A stretch of DNA of 5,388 nucleotides from Candidatus Aenigmatarchaeota archaeon. Lineage in GTDB: Archaea > Aenigmatarchaeota > Aenigmatarchaeia > GW2011-AR5. The DNA lies in the NCBI GenBank assembly GCA_016187365.1, contig JACPJX010000079.1:1-5388 (forward strand), read 5' to 3'. The position numbers and the translations under genes were made by a program. Below, one piece after another: positions 5,196 through 5,388 of this stretch (within the stretch, counting starts at the first letter, position 1; each line of letters starts with the position of its first letter). A model generated the notes under the pieces. It was given only the letters and a program-made list of their open reading frames with translations, was not told where the DNA came from and made no database searches.

Positions 5196-5315
5196 ATGGC
5201 GAAGAAAAACAAATATGAAGTCAGATGGCATCATGAGTTGGCGGTGCTTGCATTCCTTCTCCTCGTCGTGATTTTCATGTCGTTCCTTTCAGGCATAGCG
5301 CGTGTCATAGGCTGA
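5196..5315 (+). CDS. 39-residue single-pass membrane protein, unrecognised
   Basis: A short frame starting at the ATG at 5196 and ending with TGA. Residues 1-14 are basic and polar (MAKKNKYEVRWHHE). Residues 15-34 form one strongly hydrophobic segment (ELAVLAFLLLV, then IFMSFL), followed by a short tail with a single Arg (GIARVIG). By the positive-inside rule the basic N-terminus should stay in the cytoplasm. I looked for resemblance to the archaeal SecG/Sec61-beta protein and did not see its typical motifs; it is also shorter. The gene has its own TATA box at the right distance for a leaderless mRNA and follows gatE by 31 bases. The basic N-terminus, single clean membrane span and promoter geometry support a real gene, but at this length chance cannot be excluded. 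The function is unknown. Confidence 0.6.
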   Translation: MAKKNKYEVRWHHELAVLAFLLLVVIFMSFLSGIARVIG

Positions 5316-5350
5316 TTGTATCCAATAGTCGTATGATGACGGCGGACGTG

Positions 5351-5378
5351 AGGGGCATTGTGTCTTCACAATGCCCCT
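5351..5378. repeat. Perfect 12-bp stem-loop near the right edge
   Basis: AGGGGCATTGTG (5351-5362) and CACAATGCCCCT (5367-5378) are perfect inverted copies around a TCTT loop. It lies 35 bases after the stop of the 39-residue gene. No T-run follows within the window, so it is not a standard intrinsic terminator. It may be a 3'-end structure, part of a small RNA, or one copy of a dispersed repeat. Confidence 0.7.
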
Positions 5379-5388
5379 AGCTGCGGTA

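Noticed and set aside
5333..5339. ATGATGA, a perfect match to the box C consensus of C/D small RNAs
   Set aside because: No box D (CTGA) follows within the window and no guide-plus-D'/C' layout is seen. The only nearby CTGA, at 5312-5315, lies upstream at the stop codon of the small gene.

Overview
The window comes from an archaeon. The strongest evidence is the adjacent gatD–gatE pair: this two-subunit Glu-tRNA(Gln) amidotransferase is known only from Archaea. Supporting signs are TATA-box promoters centred about 27 bp upstream of start codons (apparently leaderless genes), GGTGA-type ribosome binding sites elsewhere, and a DUF2683–RelE pair of archaeal type. The lineage cannot be fixed from this sequence. 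A DPANN or euryarchaeal host would both fit.

Layout. (1) Positions 1-417, minus strand: the 5' part of an unrecognised gene that runs off the left edge. It has a good ribosome binding site and, upstream, a leader region with two perfect hairpins. (2) 418-734: a divergent intergenic region, AT-rich on its right side, holding the vapBC promoter with inverted and direct repeats. (3) 735-1364: a vapBC toxin–antitoxin operon (AbrB-fold antitoxin, PIN-domain ribonuclease toxin). (4) 1365-1448: a short control region with a 9-bp inverted repeat, a TATA box and a three-fold 11-bp-periodic repeat. (5) 1449-1954: a second toxin–antitoxin operon of a different type (DUF2683 ribbon-helix-helix-like antitoxin, RelE/YafQ-like toxin). 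It is clearly more AT-rich (about 38% G+C by hand count) than its neighbours (sampled lines about 55-58%). (6) 1997-5164: gatD and gatE, from a promoter that begins about 10 bp after the relE stop codon. (7) 5196-5315: a 39-residue single-pass membrane protein with its own promoter. (8) 5316-5388: non-coding, with a perfect 12-bp hairpin near the right edge.

How the genes work together. GatD (asparaginase-like) releases ammonia from an amide donor. GatE (GatB family) phosphorylates Glu on misacylated Glu-tRNA(Gln) and amidates it, giving Gln-tRNA(Gln). This is the route to glutaminyl-tRNA in archaea without GlnRS and is expected to be essential. The two toxin–antitoxin modules form a small accessory island next to this housekeeping operon. 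Each module has antitoxin first, toxin abutting or overlapping, and repeats at its own promoter that look like autoregulatory operators.

No mobile element, CRISPR array, tRNA or rRNA was seen. I do not claim a wholly new system. The less familiar parts are the DUF2683–RelE module with its periodic operator, the structured leader of the unknown minus-strand gene, the tiny membrane protein and the terminal hairpin.
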